Origin: Ovis canadensis
Lineage: Eukaryota > Chordata > Mammalia > Artiodactyla > Bovidae
Direction: 5' to 3'
Assembly (NCBI RefSeq): GCF_042477335.2
Contig: NC_091727.1
Location: forward strand, 122,109,501 to 122,173,500
DNA length: 64,000 nt
Below, in pieces: positions 22,006-34,008 of this stretch. The translations under genes were made by a program, and so were the position numbers. Positions within the stretch are counted from its first letter, which is position 1; the number at the start of each line of letters is the position of its first letter. The notes beneath the pieces were generated by a model. That model ran no database searches. It was not told the origin of the DNA and saw only the letters and a list, made by a program, of their open reading frames with translations.

Positions 22006-22769
22006 TTGTTCTCAAATCTGTATTAATTTTCCTAGATGTCTGGAAGCCCCACATGGTTGTGTTATACATACTGTTCCAGGGACTAACTCTGGCAAGAATA
22101 ACTGGCAGAGCTATTCTCAAACATAAGTTGTTTATGCAAAACTTTGTTAAATCTCACACTTGCTTTCTCAATCATTTAATTTACTCACAACAATAGCAAA
22201 GGGACAAAGTGATTTCTGGGTACAATTAACACTTCCATGACTAGAGTAAAAATGTAAAGAAGGCAATTTTGCTCTGTTGGGAAACACACTAGTTTATGTA
22301 TCCAAACAAGTAGTATGGAGATAATCCCACCAACCAATAGTTCTAGATTATTACTTTAATACAATTTGTGAATTTAGCATAACTGACACAGTTTTAGGCC
22401 AAGGTTTAAAATGAAGGAAAGAAAGCTTTTAGCTTTGGTGAATTAGGATTAACCCAAGTGATTACACTGTTTATTTGCATCAGTAGTTTTGAAAGCAGAG
22501 ACTCTTTTCAAGCAATGAAGTGTTCTATTATAGTTGCCAAATAATGTGTTCTTCCTCTGGGTCATGTAGTTAAGTACATATAAAAAGTCTTTTGTCCATT
22601 TCATGTGAAGTTGAATAATGCTAAAATTTTTGAGTCAGGTAATCAACTTTTGGAGGACATTTTGTCTCTAAACCTATAAGATAAGATGCATAAAATAGTG
22701 GGGAAAGCTGACTTTGTTATTAAAGGAAGATAGAAGTATATTGCATTTGAATGAATGTTGAGTTTTGTG

Positions 22770-22860
22770 TTTCAAGGATAGAAAGCTGAGTACAACTTTT
22801 ACTTCTGAACATTATAGCTTTGGGCAACTCATTTAATCCTTCTGTGTCTTTTAAAATATA
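22770..22860 (+). repeat. MIR fragment
   Basis: Contains TTTGGGCAACTCATTTAATC and CTTCTGTGTCTTTTAAAATA, the forward MIR core. Confidence 0.65.
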
Positions 22861-22881
22861 GTGTGTGGCCAAAAAACTGCT

Positions 22882-23005
22882 ATTGCTTTATAGAAAGCTA
22901 AATGATTGGCAGATATCAGAGAGGTATGTTGATTTTATGTGAAATTGCTCTAAAGAAAGCTAAATGATTAGCAGATATTGAAGAGGTATGTTGATTTAAT
23001 GAACA
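22882..23005. repeat. 62-bp tandem duplication
   Basis: Two adjacent copies, 22882-22943 and 22944-23005. Each contains GAAAGCTAAATGATT, GCAGATAT and GAGGTATGTTGATTT. They differ at roughly a sixth of positions, mostly toward the ends. Unique sequence, not a known repeat family. Confidence 0.88.
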
Positions 23006-23502
23006 AGTGCATTTTCTGAAGTTAGTCAATAGAATCATTTAATTATTTTAAAATCATGATCAGAGTAATATGAGCAGGTCCCAAGCTATTTTAGTTAATG
23101 TTGATTGCTTTCCTAATATGCAACTTTAACAAAATATATTTGTAATGAAATGTCTCACAATAAAAAATTATTGCATCTGGATTTTTTTCTTTGCCTTCAA
23201 AGACTGGGAGGGAAACCAGTTAGTTAGAAATGGTTATAATACCTTTATATAAGCAGTCTTACCTTGAAAATAAAAGGGCAAAGTTGAAATCAGAAAGACT
23301 GAATTGATGTATTTATGCTCAACTAAAATTGAAATCTCTAGGGTTTTTATGATACTCAAATGAGGAGATATAGAAACACTATGAGAATTTACACTTGTAG
23401 GGAAAGAAACAAAGTCCCTCACATAAACTGTGAACTAAAATATAGGACTAAATGAACTATCAAAAGGAGATTATGGTGAAAAAATAGCTCTTTAATAGCA
23501 AG

Positions 23503-23669
23503 TGAAAAGTGAAATTTGCTCAGTCGTGTCCAACTCTTAGTGACCCCATGGACTATATAGTTCTGAATTCTCCAGACCAGAATACTGGAGTGGGTAGCCT
23601 TTCCCTTCTCCAGGGGATCTCCTGTATTGCAGGCAGATTCTTTACCAACTGAGCTATGAGGGAAGCCCC
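23503..23669 (-). mobile_element. Bov-tA-type SINE
   Basis: Reverse copy with TTGCTCAGTCGTGTCCAAC, GGACTATATAGTTC and CTGAGCTATGAGGGAAGCCC. A separate small forward fragment of the same family (GGAGAAGGAAATGGCAACCC) lies at about 23783-23816. Confidence 0.9.
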
Positions 23670-23907
23670 TTTAGTAGCAGGTTCAGCCTAAATACACTCT
23701 CTAGTCAGCTTCATCCTCTTTGTAATCCTCTGGATTATAGTACCATCCTGAGCTGAAATTGATAGTCTTTGGCAATACATTTATGGAGAAGGAAATGGCA
23801 ACCCACTCCAGTGTTCTAGAGAAGAGTGGTAATGAACAGTTACAATGGTTTACTATAAAAGTACATGGTTTCAAATTGATAGGCCTTTTCTGTAGGATTT
23901 TTCAAAA

Positions 23908-24507
23908 TTTATTTATTTTAATTGGAGGCTAATTACTTTATAATATTGAGGTGGTTTTTGCCATATATTGACATGAATCAGCCACGAGTGTACATGTGTT
24001 CCCCATCCTGAACTCCCCCTCCCACCTCCCTCCCCATCCCATCCCGCAGCGTCATCCCAGTGCACCAGCCCTGAGCACCCTGTCTCATGCATCGAACCAG
24101 GACTGGTGATCTATTTCACATATGATAATACACATGTTTCAATGCTATTCTCTCAAATCATCCCACCCTCACCTTCTCCCACAGAATCCAAAAGTCCTGT
24201 TCTTTACATTTGTGTCTCTTTTGCTGTCTCGCATACAGGGTCATCGTTACCATCTTTCTAAATGCCATATATATGTGTTAATATACTGTACTGGTGTTTT
24301 TCTTTCTGACTTACTTCACTCTGTATAATAGGCTCCAGTTTCATCCACCTAATTAGAACTGATTCAAATGCATTCTTTTTAATAGCTGAGTAATATTTCA
24401 TTGTGTATATGTACCACAGCTTTCTTATCCATTCATCTGCTGATGGACATCTAGGTTGCTTCCATGTCCTGGCTGCTATAAAAAGCGCTGCGATGAACAT
24501 AGGTCTT
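23908..24507 (-). mobile_element. Ruminant L1 3' end with ORF2 C-terminus
   Basis: 5'-truncated L1 on the HTR2C sense strand. The reverse frame 24500-24258 encodes the ORF2p C-terminus (TWKQPRCPSADEWIRKLWYI, then YYSAIKKN) up to the usual end THIYGI. The 3' UTR includes the C-rich (plus strand) tract at 24015-24035 and ends near 23908 in an A-rich tail. Confidence 0.93.
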
Positions 24508-24841
24508 TAGGTTTATAGTCCCATTGAAACAATACACTGTCAATACATCTTTATAAAATATGATAGATATATTTAAATCTAAATGTCTATAATGCTATTT
24601 TGAGTAAGAATTCCTTTAAGAAGTTTCTATCACTTCATTTTTTTTTTTTACCAGACACATAGTGAGCACTCAAAAATAGTTCTTGAGCTTTTTGAGTTGA
24701 AGTTTTAAAGATAAGTTCTTAGAAATTTTCTTCCTGAGTTTAGTTAGGGTGGCTGCCTGGTAGTCCTTGACAGTCTGTATTTTTTCTTTATATACAAAAG
24801 TAATTGAAATTTTTGTTTTGTTTTATTTAGTTGTTTTTAAA

Positions 24842-25880
24842 ACTAAGATCATGGCATCTGGTCCCATCATTTCATGGCAAATAGATGGGGAAACAGTGGA
24901 AACAGTGTCAGACTTTATTTTTGGGGCTCCAAAATCACTGTAGATGGTGATTGCAGCCATGAAATTAAAAGACACTTACTCCTTGGAAGAAAAGTTATGG
25001 CCAACCGAGATAGCATATTCAAAAGCAGAGACATTACTTTGCTAACAAAGGTCCGTCTAGTCAAGGCTATGGTTTTTCCAGTGGTCATGTATGGATGCGA
25101 GAGTTGGACTGTGAAGAAAGCTGAGTGCCGAAGAATTGATGCTTTTGAAGTGTGGTGTTGGAGAAGACTCTTGAGAGTCCCTTGGGCTGCAAGGAGATCC
25201 AATCAGTCCATTCTAAAGGAGATCAGTCCTGGGTGTTCTTTGGAAGGAATGATGCTAAAGTTGAAACTCCAGTACTTTGGCCACCTCATGTGAAGAGTTG
25301 ACTCATTGGAAAAGACTCTGATGCTGGGAGGGATTGGGGCAGGAGGAAAAGGGGACGACAGAGAATGAGATGGCTGGATGGCATCACTGACTCGATGGAT
25401 GAGAGTTTGAGTGAACTCCGGGAGATGGTGATGGACAGGAAGGCCTGGCGTACTGGATGTGAGAGTTGGACTGTGAAGAAGGCTGAGCGCCGAAGAATTG
25501 ATGCTTTTGAACTTTGGTGTTGGAGAAGACTCTTGAGAGTTCCTTGGACTGCAAGGAGATCCAACTAGTCCATTCTGAAGGAGATCAGCCCTGGGATTTC
25601 TTTGGAAGGAATGATGCTAAAGCTGAAACTCCAGTACTTTGGACACCTCATGAGAAGAGTTGACTCATTGGAAAAGACTCTGATGCTGGGAGGGATTGGG
25701 GGCAGGAGGAGAAGGGGATGACTGAGCATGAGATGGCTGGATGGCATCACAGACTCTATGGACGTGAGTCTGAGTGAACTCCAGGAGATGGTGATGAACA
25801 GGAAGGCCTGGCGTGCTGTGATTCATGGGGTCGCAAAGAGTCGGACACAACTGAACGACTGAACTGAACTGAAAGAATTG
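24842..25880 (+). mobile_element. BovB LINE 3' region with internal 362-bp duplication
   Basis: Plus-strand 5'-truncated BovB. The block starting TGGATGCGAGAGTTGGAC at 25092 begins again at 25454 (TGGATGTGAGAGTTGGAC). The first copy is cut in AAGGCCTGGCGTAC and the second runs on to the normal 3' end (GAACTGAACTGAAAG). A short SINE tail-like piece (AAGAATTGGATACGACTAAG) follows at 25874-25905. Frames are broken; the reading frame at 24874-25293 carries the C-terminal BovB region and stops at YFGHLM through a CGA-to-TGA change. Confidence 0.9.
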
Positions 25881-27103
25881 GATACGACTAAGCGACTGTA
25901 CTGAATTAAAATAAACTCTAGAACAAAACAGCCTGGACAAATATTAAAATCTTATTCTTTTTAAAATTACTGATTGATTACATGTCAATTTATTACCATC
26001 TAATACTTTTATAAATTACACGTGTTCATTTGGTCACTACTTTTCCCTTGACTGGATTATGCAAAAATATAGACTTCAGCACAGGATGGTACTATAATCC
26101 AGCCTATTTTAGAGGATGAAACCAACTGGAGAGTGTATTTATGTGAACCACTTTTAACAGATAACAATTCTTCTTTGCTCTTAAATCTTGAAATTAGCAT
26201 AAAAGTATCAAATACTTGGGTTATTTTTACATTCCAGTTCAAAAAAACCAGGACAAGCAAGTATAGAAAAAATGAGCACATGCCATCTATTTAAATCTTT
26301 ATATGGATCCAAAGAACATCAGCAAAACCTTTTTGAAGCTTCTATTTCAGCAGAGATTTTGTTATTTGAATAAAACAACAATAATAAATGAAGAGTCAGT
26401 AAAGTAGGGAAGGTATATAATGTTCATCAAACTTTGGAACATGACAGAATGCAGTTTTTTATTGACAAAGACAGGTACAATCACATGCCTTCACATCTAT
26501 TGATAATTATTTAGAGTAGCATGTCAATCCTATTTACACTTAGCTATAATTCATATTATACTTCAAGGAATAATTCAATGCTTCATTATATTATTATAAG
26601 AGAAAAAGTGTATGAATGAGTACAAGATCACCTGCCAATAAAAACTGCTAAAATGAAATGAAAAGACATATTTCTTATGCTCATATTATATATGCTTTCA
26701 AATCTAGATTCATGCTTTCCTTGCCACGAAATTCATAACTGAATCATAAGAAATGTGAAAGACTAATATCTGTGGCAGTAACCTTTGATGTTAATGAGGG
26801 AACTGGCAGTCATATAGAATCAGGTGTATCACAGAAAATACAAGAAAGTACACATTGGCTAGCAGCTTGATATTTCTTCTCTTTTTCCATGAAATTATAT
26901 GCACAAGAGGATTTTTTTAATCAACATTTTCATTAAAATGTTGTACAGGAAGATTTTGAAACTATACCTTAGAGTAGTTGTGTTCTTTTTGCAATAGTAG
27001 CAAAGGTGATTCACTTTAGCCTTGGTCCTCCCTAAGGAAAAGCTCACATGTACCTAAGTGTTAGCAGGGTCCTTAACAAAACATCACTTGATGAGGAAAA
27101 AAG

Positions 27104-27275
27104 AAAACAGTCTGTAATCATATCCATCACTAATTTATTGCATAAGCCTTACTTAAGGATTTTCTGTGCATGAGACACAGTGCTAGGTGCTGGTGACATG
27201 GTGACAGGCAAAACAGACATGATCCCTTTTTGTGTGGAGAAGAAAGTCTATTGCAGGTAATAGACTTCGTACAAA
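27104..27275 (+). repeat. Inverted duplication, left arm
   Basis: Its reverse complement is found at 28381-28550 with about seven mismatches and one 2-bp indel in about 170 bp. Both borders are abrupt. The core (GACACAGTGCTAGGTGCTGG, then GACATGATCCCT) resembles an old interspersed repeat, but the near-identity of the arms implies a recent local duplication. Confidence 0.93.
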
Positions 27276-27551
27276 TAATCACACCAGTTTCATATCATTG
27301 GAGGTAGTGATTGGTGCTAAGAAAGGAAAGGGTAGGTTGCTAGGAGAGAGTTTAGATTCATTGGTCAAATATGGCTTTTTCAAGAAGTAACAGTTAACTG
27401 GGATTGGAAGCACTCATGTTTCATTTAGTTTTTCGTTAGGCTATAAGGTTACAGTATTGGAAGAAAATTGTACAGCCTCAAGTTTAGTGGATCCAAAGCC
27501 ACTTAGAGTGCTGGAGTTGTATGATGAGTATATTAAAAAAGTCATAGCTTA

Positions 27552-27710
27552 ATATCATAGCTTAATATCGATGTTCATGAGAATTGTACTGTGCTTATAT
27601 AAGATGGCCACATTAGGGGAAGCTGGGTAAAGGGTGTATGGTACCTTTCTGTACTATTATTCTGGCTTTTATATAAGTCTAAACATTTAAAATAAAAGTT
27701 AAGTATTTCA
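27552..27710 (+). mobile_element. Old L1M 3' end with long target duplication
   Basis: L1M-type tail (GGGGAAGCTGGGTAAAGGGT, TTTCTGTACTATTATTCTGG, AACATTTAAAATAAAAGTT). It is flanked by direct repeats of about 20 bp, ATTAAAAAAGTCATAGCTTA (27532-27551) and a near copy with two extra A (27711-27732). Confidence 0.75.
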
Positions 27711-27955
27711 ATTAAAAAAAAGTCATAGCTTAAAATAAAAGAAAAATCTATTATAAATATTTCTCAAGGAAAACTAGAAGACATTAAATTATATGATGTT
27801 AGGGCCTGCTTTACTGTTTAACAATCTCAAGATTCCATAGAAAATCTGAGGTAGAATTCTAATACTTAATAAATAGACTTCCTTCTGAGGGCACCTTTCA
27901 TTTTGGCAACACACATCTGCCATCTAGTGACTACCACAATAACTACTTTAAAAAG

Positions 27956-28115
27956 CACGGGGATGATCCAGAGGGATGGTGTGGGGTGGGAGGTGGGAGG
28001 GGGCTTCAAGTTTGGGAACTCATGTACACCCGTGGTGGATTCGTGTCGATGTATAGCAAAACCAATACAGTATTGTAAAGTAAAATAAAGCAAATAAAAT
28101 AAAATAAAAGCAATA
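27956..28115 (+). mobile_element. Ruminant L1 3' end (short)
   Basis: Starts in the 3' UTR (GATGATCCAGAGGGATGG), includes the G-rich tract at 27983-28003 and GGCAAAACC-type sequence, and ends in an AAATAAAATAAAATAAAAG tail. It lies between the two arms of the inverted duplication. Confidence 0.9.
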
Positions 28116-28380
28116 GTGACTCAAAAAAAAGATTATTTATATTGGTAGGTCATATGGTGGTTTTTACACAGAATGAAATGCTCCTACCTAAGTGTAACAA
28201 TCTATCTATTGAATTCCCAATTCTCTTTCATTATTTGAAAATAATTACGTTTGCATATTGGGATGATATTAACATAAAAGGAGAATAAGATAAGTCAGTA
28301 TTAAAATAAAAGACAACTCATTTTAAATGTTATCTCATTCCAATTTTCATAGATCAATTTTGCAGATCACCAAAATAGAC

Positions 28381-28550
28381 TTTGTACGATGTCTATTACC
28401 TGCAAGACTTTCTTCTCCACACAAAAAGGGATCATGTCTGTTTTGCCTGTCACCATGTCACCAGCACCTAGCACTGTGTCTGATGCACAGAAGGTCCTCA
28501 AGTAAGGCTTATGCAATAAATTAGTGATGGATATGATTACAGATTGTTTT
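28381..28550 (-). repeat. Inverted duplication, right arm
   Basis: Reverse-complement partner of 27104-27275. Just outside its distal edge lies a perfect 14-bp inverted repeat, ATTTACTGGCTTTG (28554-28567) and CAAAGCCAGTAAAT (28612-28625). Confidence 0.93.
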
Positions 28551-29470
28551 CCAATTTACTGGCTTTGCTTGCTTAATATACAGACAGAATCAGGTAAAAT
28601 ACTGATGGCTCCAAAGCCAGTAAATGGGAAATTGGTCCCATATTGCACAGAGTGATATTCTTCTGAGACTTTAAACAAATATAACTTACTTCAGGAAAGG
28701 TTCCCAGAAACTAAAACTCAGAGCTGTCAGATCATGAAAAGAAAAATTCTGAATAGGCTGTAATTGTCACTGAAACACTGAGGCAATTAAAATCTTAAAT
28801 GTGAGAATAGGCAAAGAGACGATGACTTCCTAGGATACTGCCATAAAACTTTAAATATCTCCTGTGCTCTAACCTGCTCAGAGAGCTAGGAGGATTATTA
28901 AGTTTTTAATTCCTTTCCCTGCAGTGAAACCTCATAGAAAACCATTAATAAGCAACTACTATGAACAAGACATTATTTTCTTCTCCTTGGGGTTTATACA
29001 ATAAGAGGGCAAATGCTAAGCTCACAGAGGATTCATGCTCCAAGGAAACAGAAGAAAGATGAGCCAGAAGTATTATCAGTACTGTATAGTTTTATCACTA
29101 ATCATCAAATCCTTTTCCTCCTGTTTCATAAATTTTTAACAGAATCCAAAACAATGAAAATAAAACCACTCTCAACTTGAACTTAAGATAAATGAAAAAA
29201 TCTATTATGTATGTGCTTTCATTCAGTTTTGCTTCTACTATTCCAGTCTGTTTTTATGGATTTTGGCATTGTTTCCCGAGTTTCTAAACTTATTTTCCAC
29301 ACCCAAGTGGTATAGGTAAATGCTACACTTAATTTCATGATTTTCAGCAGCATATGTAAGACTTCTCTGTTTTTCTTCTGCAAATACTGGTTTCTCATTA
29401 ATTTTGAAGCATCATCATAGTAGGCACCATTGATTAAATACAGATTTTATTTCCAAGTAGGGATGAAAAG

Positions 29471-29536
29471 CCTGGTGTGCTGTAGTCCATGGGGTCACAA
29501 AGAGTCAGCCATGACTGAGCAACTGAACTGAACTGA
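29471..29536 (+). mobile_element. Minimal BovB/BOV-A-type 3' tail insertion
   Basis: A 66-bp insert holding only the last part of a BovB or BOV-A element (CATGGGGTCACAAAGAGTC, tail GAACTGAACTGA). It is bracketed by the perfect 11-bp repeat GGGATGAAAAG (29460-29470 and 29537-29547). Confidence 0.88.
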
Positions 29537-29976
29537 GGGATGAAAAGAGGAAGGACAGCAGATACAGATATACCAGCGAAGTCATTCACTATATGGCAAG
29601 GGATAATGATGACCTGACTGTTGTAGTTAACAAGAAGTACTTGTGAATCACATTTTATCTCAGCCTTTAGAAAATGGATGTATTTCCATTTTTTCTAGTG
29701 AGCTTACAGTGTGCTCTTACTTGAAGTCGAGGAAAAGGACTAACGCCTATATAATCCTGTTCAACATGGTACAAAGTATGCTCAATTATATATATGCCTT
29801 TGAAGAATTGACTCATATACTGAAAGCATGCTACTTGAACAAAACTGTTTCATTAATGATCTTTGTATGTTTCCTAGTGTGAATGTACCATTCCTGCTGT
29901 TAATGAAAAGAGGGAAGTTTTCTAAATCAACTCTTTTTTTTAAGCAATAAAATATTCATTTTTATTAGGTATCTTT

Positions 29977-30058
29977 TTAAAAATTTATTTATTTTAATTG
30001 GAGGCTAATTACTTTACAATATTGTAGCGGTTTTGCCATACATTGACATGGATCCGCC
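29977..30058 (-). mobile_element. Ruminant L1 3' terminal fragment
   Basis: Only the last 80 bp of L1 in reverse: TTTAATTGGAGGCTAATTAC and GTTTTGCCATACATTGACAT. Confidence 0.88.
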
Positions 30059-31357
30059 TCTTGATATAATTAAATTGGAAGTATGACATTAAACTTCACT
30101 GCAACTCATCATTATTATCGTGGTGCATTTATCTGACACTTCATATTTGCAAGGTGCAAGACAAATACCCTCATATTAACTCTCTTACTGAGTTTGGGGC
30201 ATCAGAGTGAACACATAACTCTATTGTTCAATTAACCAAGTTGAAAAGCTTACAAAACCTTGGAGGAACTATTGATTCACTGTAGTGACTATTTACATAG
30301 CCCTGGTAGTTCCCAGCTAGTGCTTGCTGTTGACTGGGAAAAGACTTAATGTTTGTAATTCTGCCATTAAAAATTCATAGGCTGTCAAAATGTCCCAGTG
30401 AATAAAGATCATGACACTAGGAATTATATAATACAATATTTTTAAATGACTTCTTTGTTTCTGTTACAACAAACTTGTGAAAGTAAAGCAAGACAAACAT
30501 GATGAGGTTGAAGATAATTGATTTTGAGACAGAGCAGGATGGACAGCTGATTATTTAAGAAATATGGATATTCAATACTAGGAAAATTAAAGAACTTTCT
30601 TTCTCTCTGTTGTCTTTTGTCCCCACTCATACACAAATAAACATATTTTAAAACTCCCAATCTTAATCTCACCTAAGGAGTCTGAATCTATAATATCAAA
30701 AATAAAACAAAACACAAAACTAGACCTATGTTCTCATCATACAATAATTGGCATATTTTCCTTCTGGTGGTCCATTTTACAAGTTTCTAATGTGACTAAA
30801 AGATAGTTTCTATTTAAAATTTTCCCATCAAATAATTGTTTTCATTGTTAGACACACATGAAATTTCTAAAGGCTTTAATAAATTAGATAATTGCTTTGC
30901 ATGACAAACTCCCCTTAGGGACTGATATTGCAGATAGGAAACTTATTTTTAAAAGGCCCAAAGGTACAATTTTCTAAATAACAAGCCTAAAGAGAGGCAA
31001 GGTAACAATAATCCTTGCCTTTTAATTTTAAATCTTTAACGGGAAACTGCGAAATTAACTGAAAATATTAAAATAAAAAATACTTCAAGCATTTCTATCC
31101 CTTGGCAACCCCTCATTCCCAGGATCCAGAAGTAATTTCTAGATTATTGGTTAGAAATACAGAGTATATTGCACTACTAGTGAGGTTTGAAAGGGATCCT
31201 GTAAAGCAAAGGAGAACAGAAACATTTCTGTTAATACAATATAACCCTAGCAGTCCTAGAAAGCATAAATGTAACAGATATTACAGAATATGTTTGAGAA
31301 AAACCAAAAATTAGATATTTCTAACTAGAATAAGCATTCCTTGTTTTAGTGTGCTAA

Positions 31358-31561
31358 GTAGGTAAGTGTTAGTCACTCAGTCGTGCCCGACTCTTTGCAA
31401 CCCCATGGACTGCAGCCCTCTGTCCATGAGATTTTCCAGGCAAGGATACTGGAGTGGGTTGCCATTTCCTTCTCCAGGGGATCTTCCCAACCCAGGAATA
31501 GAACCCGGGTCTCCTGCACTGCAGGCAGATTCTTTACCAACTGAGTTACAAGGGAAGCCCT
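31358..31561 (-). mobile_element. Bov-tA SINE
   Basis: Reverse copy with CACTCAGTCGTGCCCGACTC, GGAGTGGGTTGCCATTTCC and the head ACTGAGTTACAAGGGAAGCC. First of the long run of same-strand SINEs. Confidence 0.93.
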
Positions 31562-32239
31562 TTTAGGGATAATTAAAAGAAACCATCCCAGCAGCCTTAA
31601 GTTATCAGGTAAAGGCATATCTTGTCTCTGTACTGAGGTTATGCAACATTTAATCCATCATTAAAAATATTCTTAAATTATGTTGCCTTGTTAGTTTAAA
31701 ATATTTATTTTGCCTTTCTGGTTTTATTTTGCCTTCTAAGTGTTATCCAGGAAGGCAGCTTAATCTTTTCAGTGATTGAGTCTTTAAAAATTTTAACTTT
31801 GGCTTGATCTGAATGTAACTGGAGTCTACTGTTGGTACCAGGAATTTGGAGATGCGTGCAAATCTTTTAACAATGATTTTTCTCACTAAAATTTTGTGGT
31901 TGCACCCATAGGGTCACTTTCCATGTTAGGTTTTATGGTTACTGCATCAAAAAATACAGGGAGAGTAAAAAAGAAGCAGGTTGTGGCTTGAAAATTGCTG
32001 ATGACTTGGGACAGCATTTTAAAAAATCAACTCTCATTGAATTCCCTTATATTTCCTTGGGAAATTCTGCCTTCATTTGTGATGGATTTTCTCTTTGTTT
32101 TGTTTTATATTTTAACCTTCCATTTCAGCCAACTTTTATTACAAAGATGGCAGAGTATAATCCAAGAAGATAGGTGATGCTGGTTTTAAACAGGTCATTC
32201 AAATTAATACGGAATAATATGACTATTACTACTACTATG

Positions 32240-32390
32240 ACCCAGAGGGATGGTACAGGGAGGGAGGAGGGAGTGGGGTTCAGGATGGGGAACACGTGTA
32301 TACCTGTGGTGGATTCATGTTGATGTATGGCAAAACCAATACAATATTGTAAAGTAATTAACCTCCAATTAAAATAAATAAATTTATGTT
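32240..32390 (+). mobile_element. Ruminant L1 3' end (short)
   Basis: ATGACCCAGAGGGATGGTAC through the G-rich tract to GTAAAGTAATTAACCTCC and an AAATAAATAAATTT tail. Confidence 0.9.
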
Positions 32391-33786
32391 AATAAAATAA
32401 AAATGTTCTTGAATACTAGGAATATATTTTCAGACAGATTTCTAACCACCTCATCTTCTTCTCACATATTGAATATGAATTTTTAATGAAAAATTTTAAT
32501 TATGACTTGGTAGAGAAAACCTGTCTGATCTCCAAAGTTCTCATGAAATAAATGAGCAGTGTTCTATGAAGTCACTGTATTGATTAGTTATTTTTAATCT
32601 ATCATATCGATTTAAGAATGAGTCCAAATATGCCTAAAAATTAGTTTGGGAAGCTGCATTTTTCTTATCTGGAATTACTGATGATCTTACTAGATTAATT
32701 AAGTGGTGGCATTAATTGAAGCACATGTACAAGTATTTTGACTGCATCCTTATTCAAATACATAATTTAACAAATATTTTTGGTGAAGAATGCTGACATT
32801 TCACTGTAATGCCAACTTTAAGCAGACTAGAGAAAATATCTAAGCTTGTTCTAACATTACTTTATTAGATATATAAAATAATACTCTCAAAATGCATAGA
32901 TAAAAATGACTGATCCTTTCTTCTCATCTTTTCTGGAGCACTTTTCAAAGACTTGTTTTCAAAGATCATGTTATTAGAGGAAATTTAAAAGGTTACTTAG
33001 AGAACACCATGATAGCATTCAATACAATGAAGCAGTGACTGACAACAAATGATCTTGTCACTCTACGTTGTATGCTCTGTCAAATACCTTGACTTGCTCA
33101 ATATATAAAACATGTATAATACCTACTTTGTCCAAAGATTAAAAGCTGGAAAAACAATTTCAAGAAGCCATTTCCAAATTTGCAAATACCAATTCTTAAA
33201 ATTGCAGAAAAAGTATTAACATAATTTTATAAACAAAGTATCTACAAAAATGTTCACACCAACGAGCTCACTCCATTCATTGCTCATTATGTGCCAGGTA
33301 CATAATGTCAGACTTCTGGGGACCAACGTATAAATACACCACAGTCCTTATCAACAAAGAGTTGATCATCTTGTGTGAAAAACTTATAGAGAAGATCATT
33401 ATTCTTGCTGATATTTGTTGAGCTGAATTATTTTCTCCACAGATTAAGAGCTTTTTGAGTGTCCTCAGAAAACACAGAGCTTAGGAAAGTAAATGCTGTA
33501 TATAATTGGGGCAAATAACCTGAGAGGAAGAAGTCCCTGGAATGTTGCCTAGAAGGTGTGCTGAGTTCAGAATATGTCCTTCATCATGGCCAAGCAAGTT
33601 ATTATGGGGCTGAGAAAGTGAAGAAATGAAATAACAGACAAAACACCTGGCAGAGTCCATAGCAGAGATATGATTCTCAAAATATTCAGTATATGGAGGC
33701 AGAGAAGACTACATTGTAGTAGTAAACAAAACAGGGGTTCAAGAATAACCTAAGATTATTCCTCAACTCTAACTTTGTGACTCATT

Positions 33787-34008
33787 GCTTGCTTGCTTTG
33801 CTTCAGTCGTGTCTGACTCTTTGCGACCCTATGGACTGCAGCCTACTAGGCTCCTCTGTCCAGGGGATTCTCCAGGCAAGAATACTGGAATGGGTTGCCA
33901 TTTCCTTCTCCAAGGGATCTTCCCAACCCAGTTAATGAACCAGCATCTCTTATGTCTCGTGCATCAGCAAGTAGGTTCTTTACCACTAGCACCACCTGGG
34001 AAGCCCAG
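33787..34008 (-). mobile_element. Bov-tA SINE with target duplication
   Basis: Full reverse copy ending CACCACCTGGGAAGCCC. The 10-bp repeat GTGACTCATT (33777-33786) and GTGACTCGTT (34009-34018) brackets it. Confidence 0.92.

Noticed and set aside
21752..22126. 124-codon frame rich in Glu, Arg and Lys
   Set aside because: Caused by the polypurine tract at 21896-22005.
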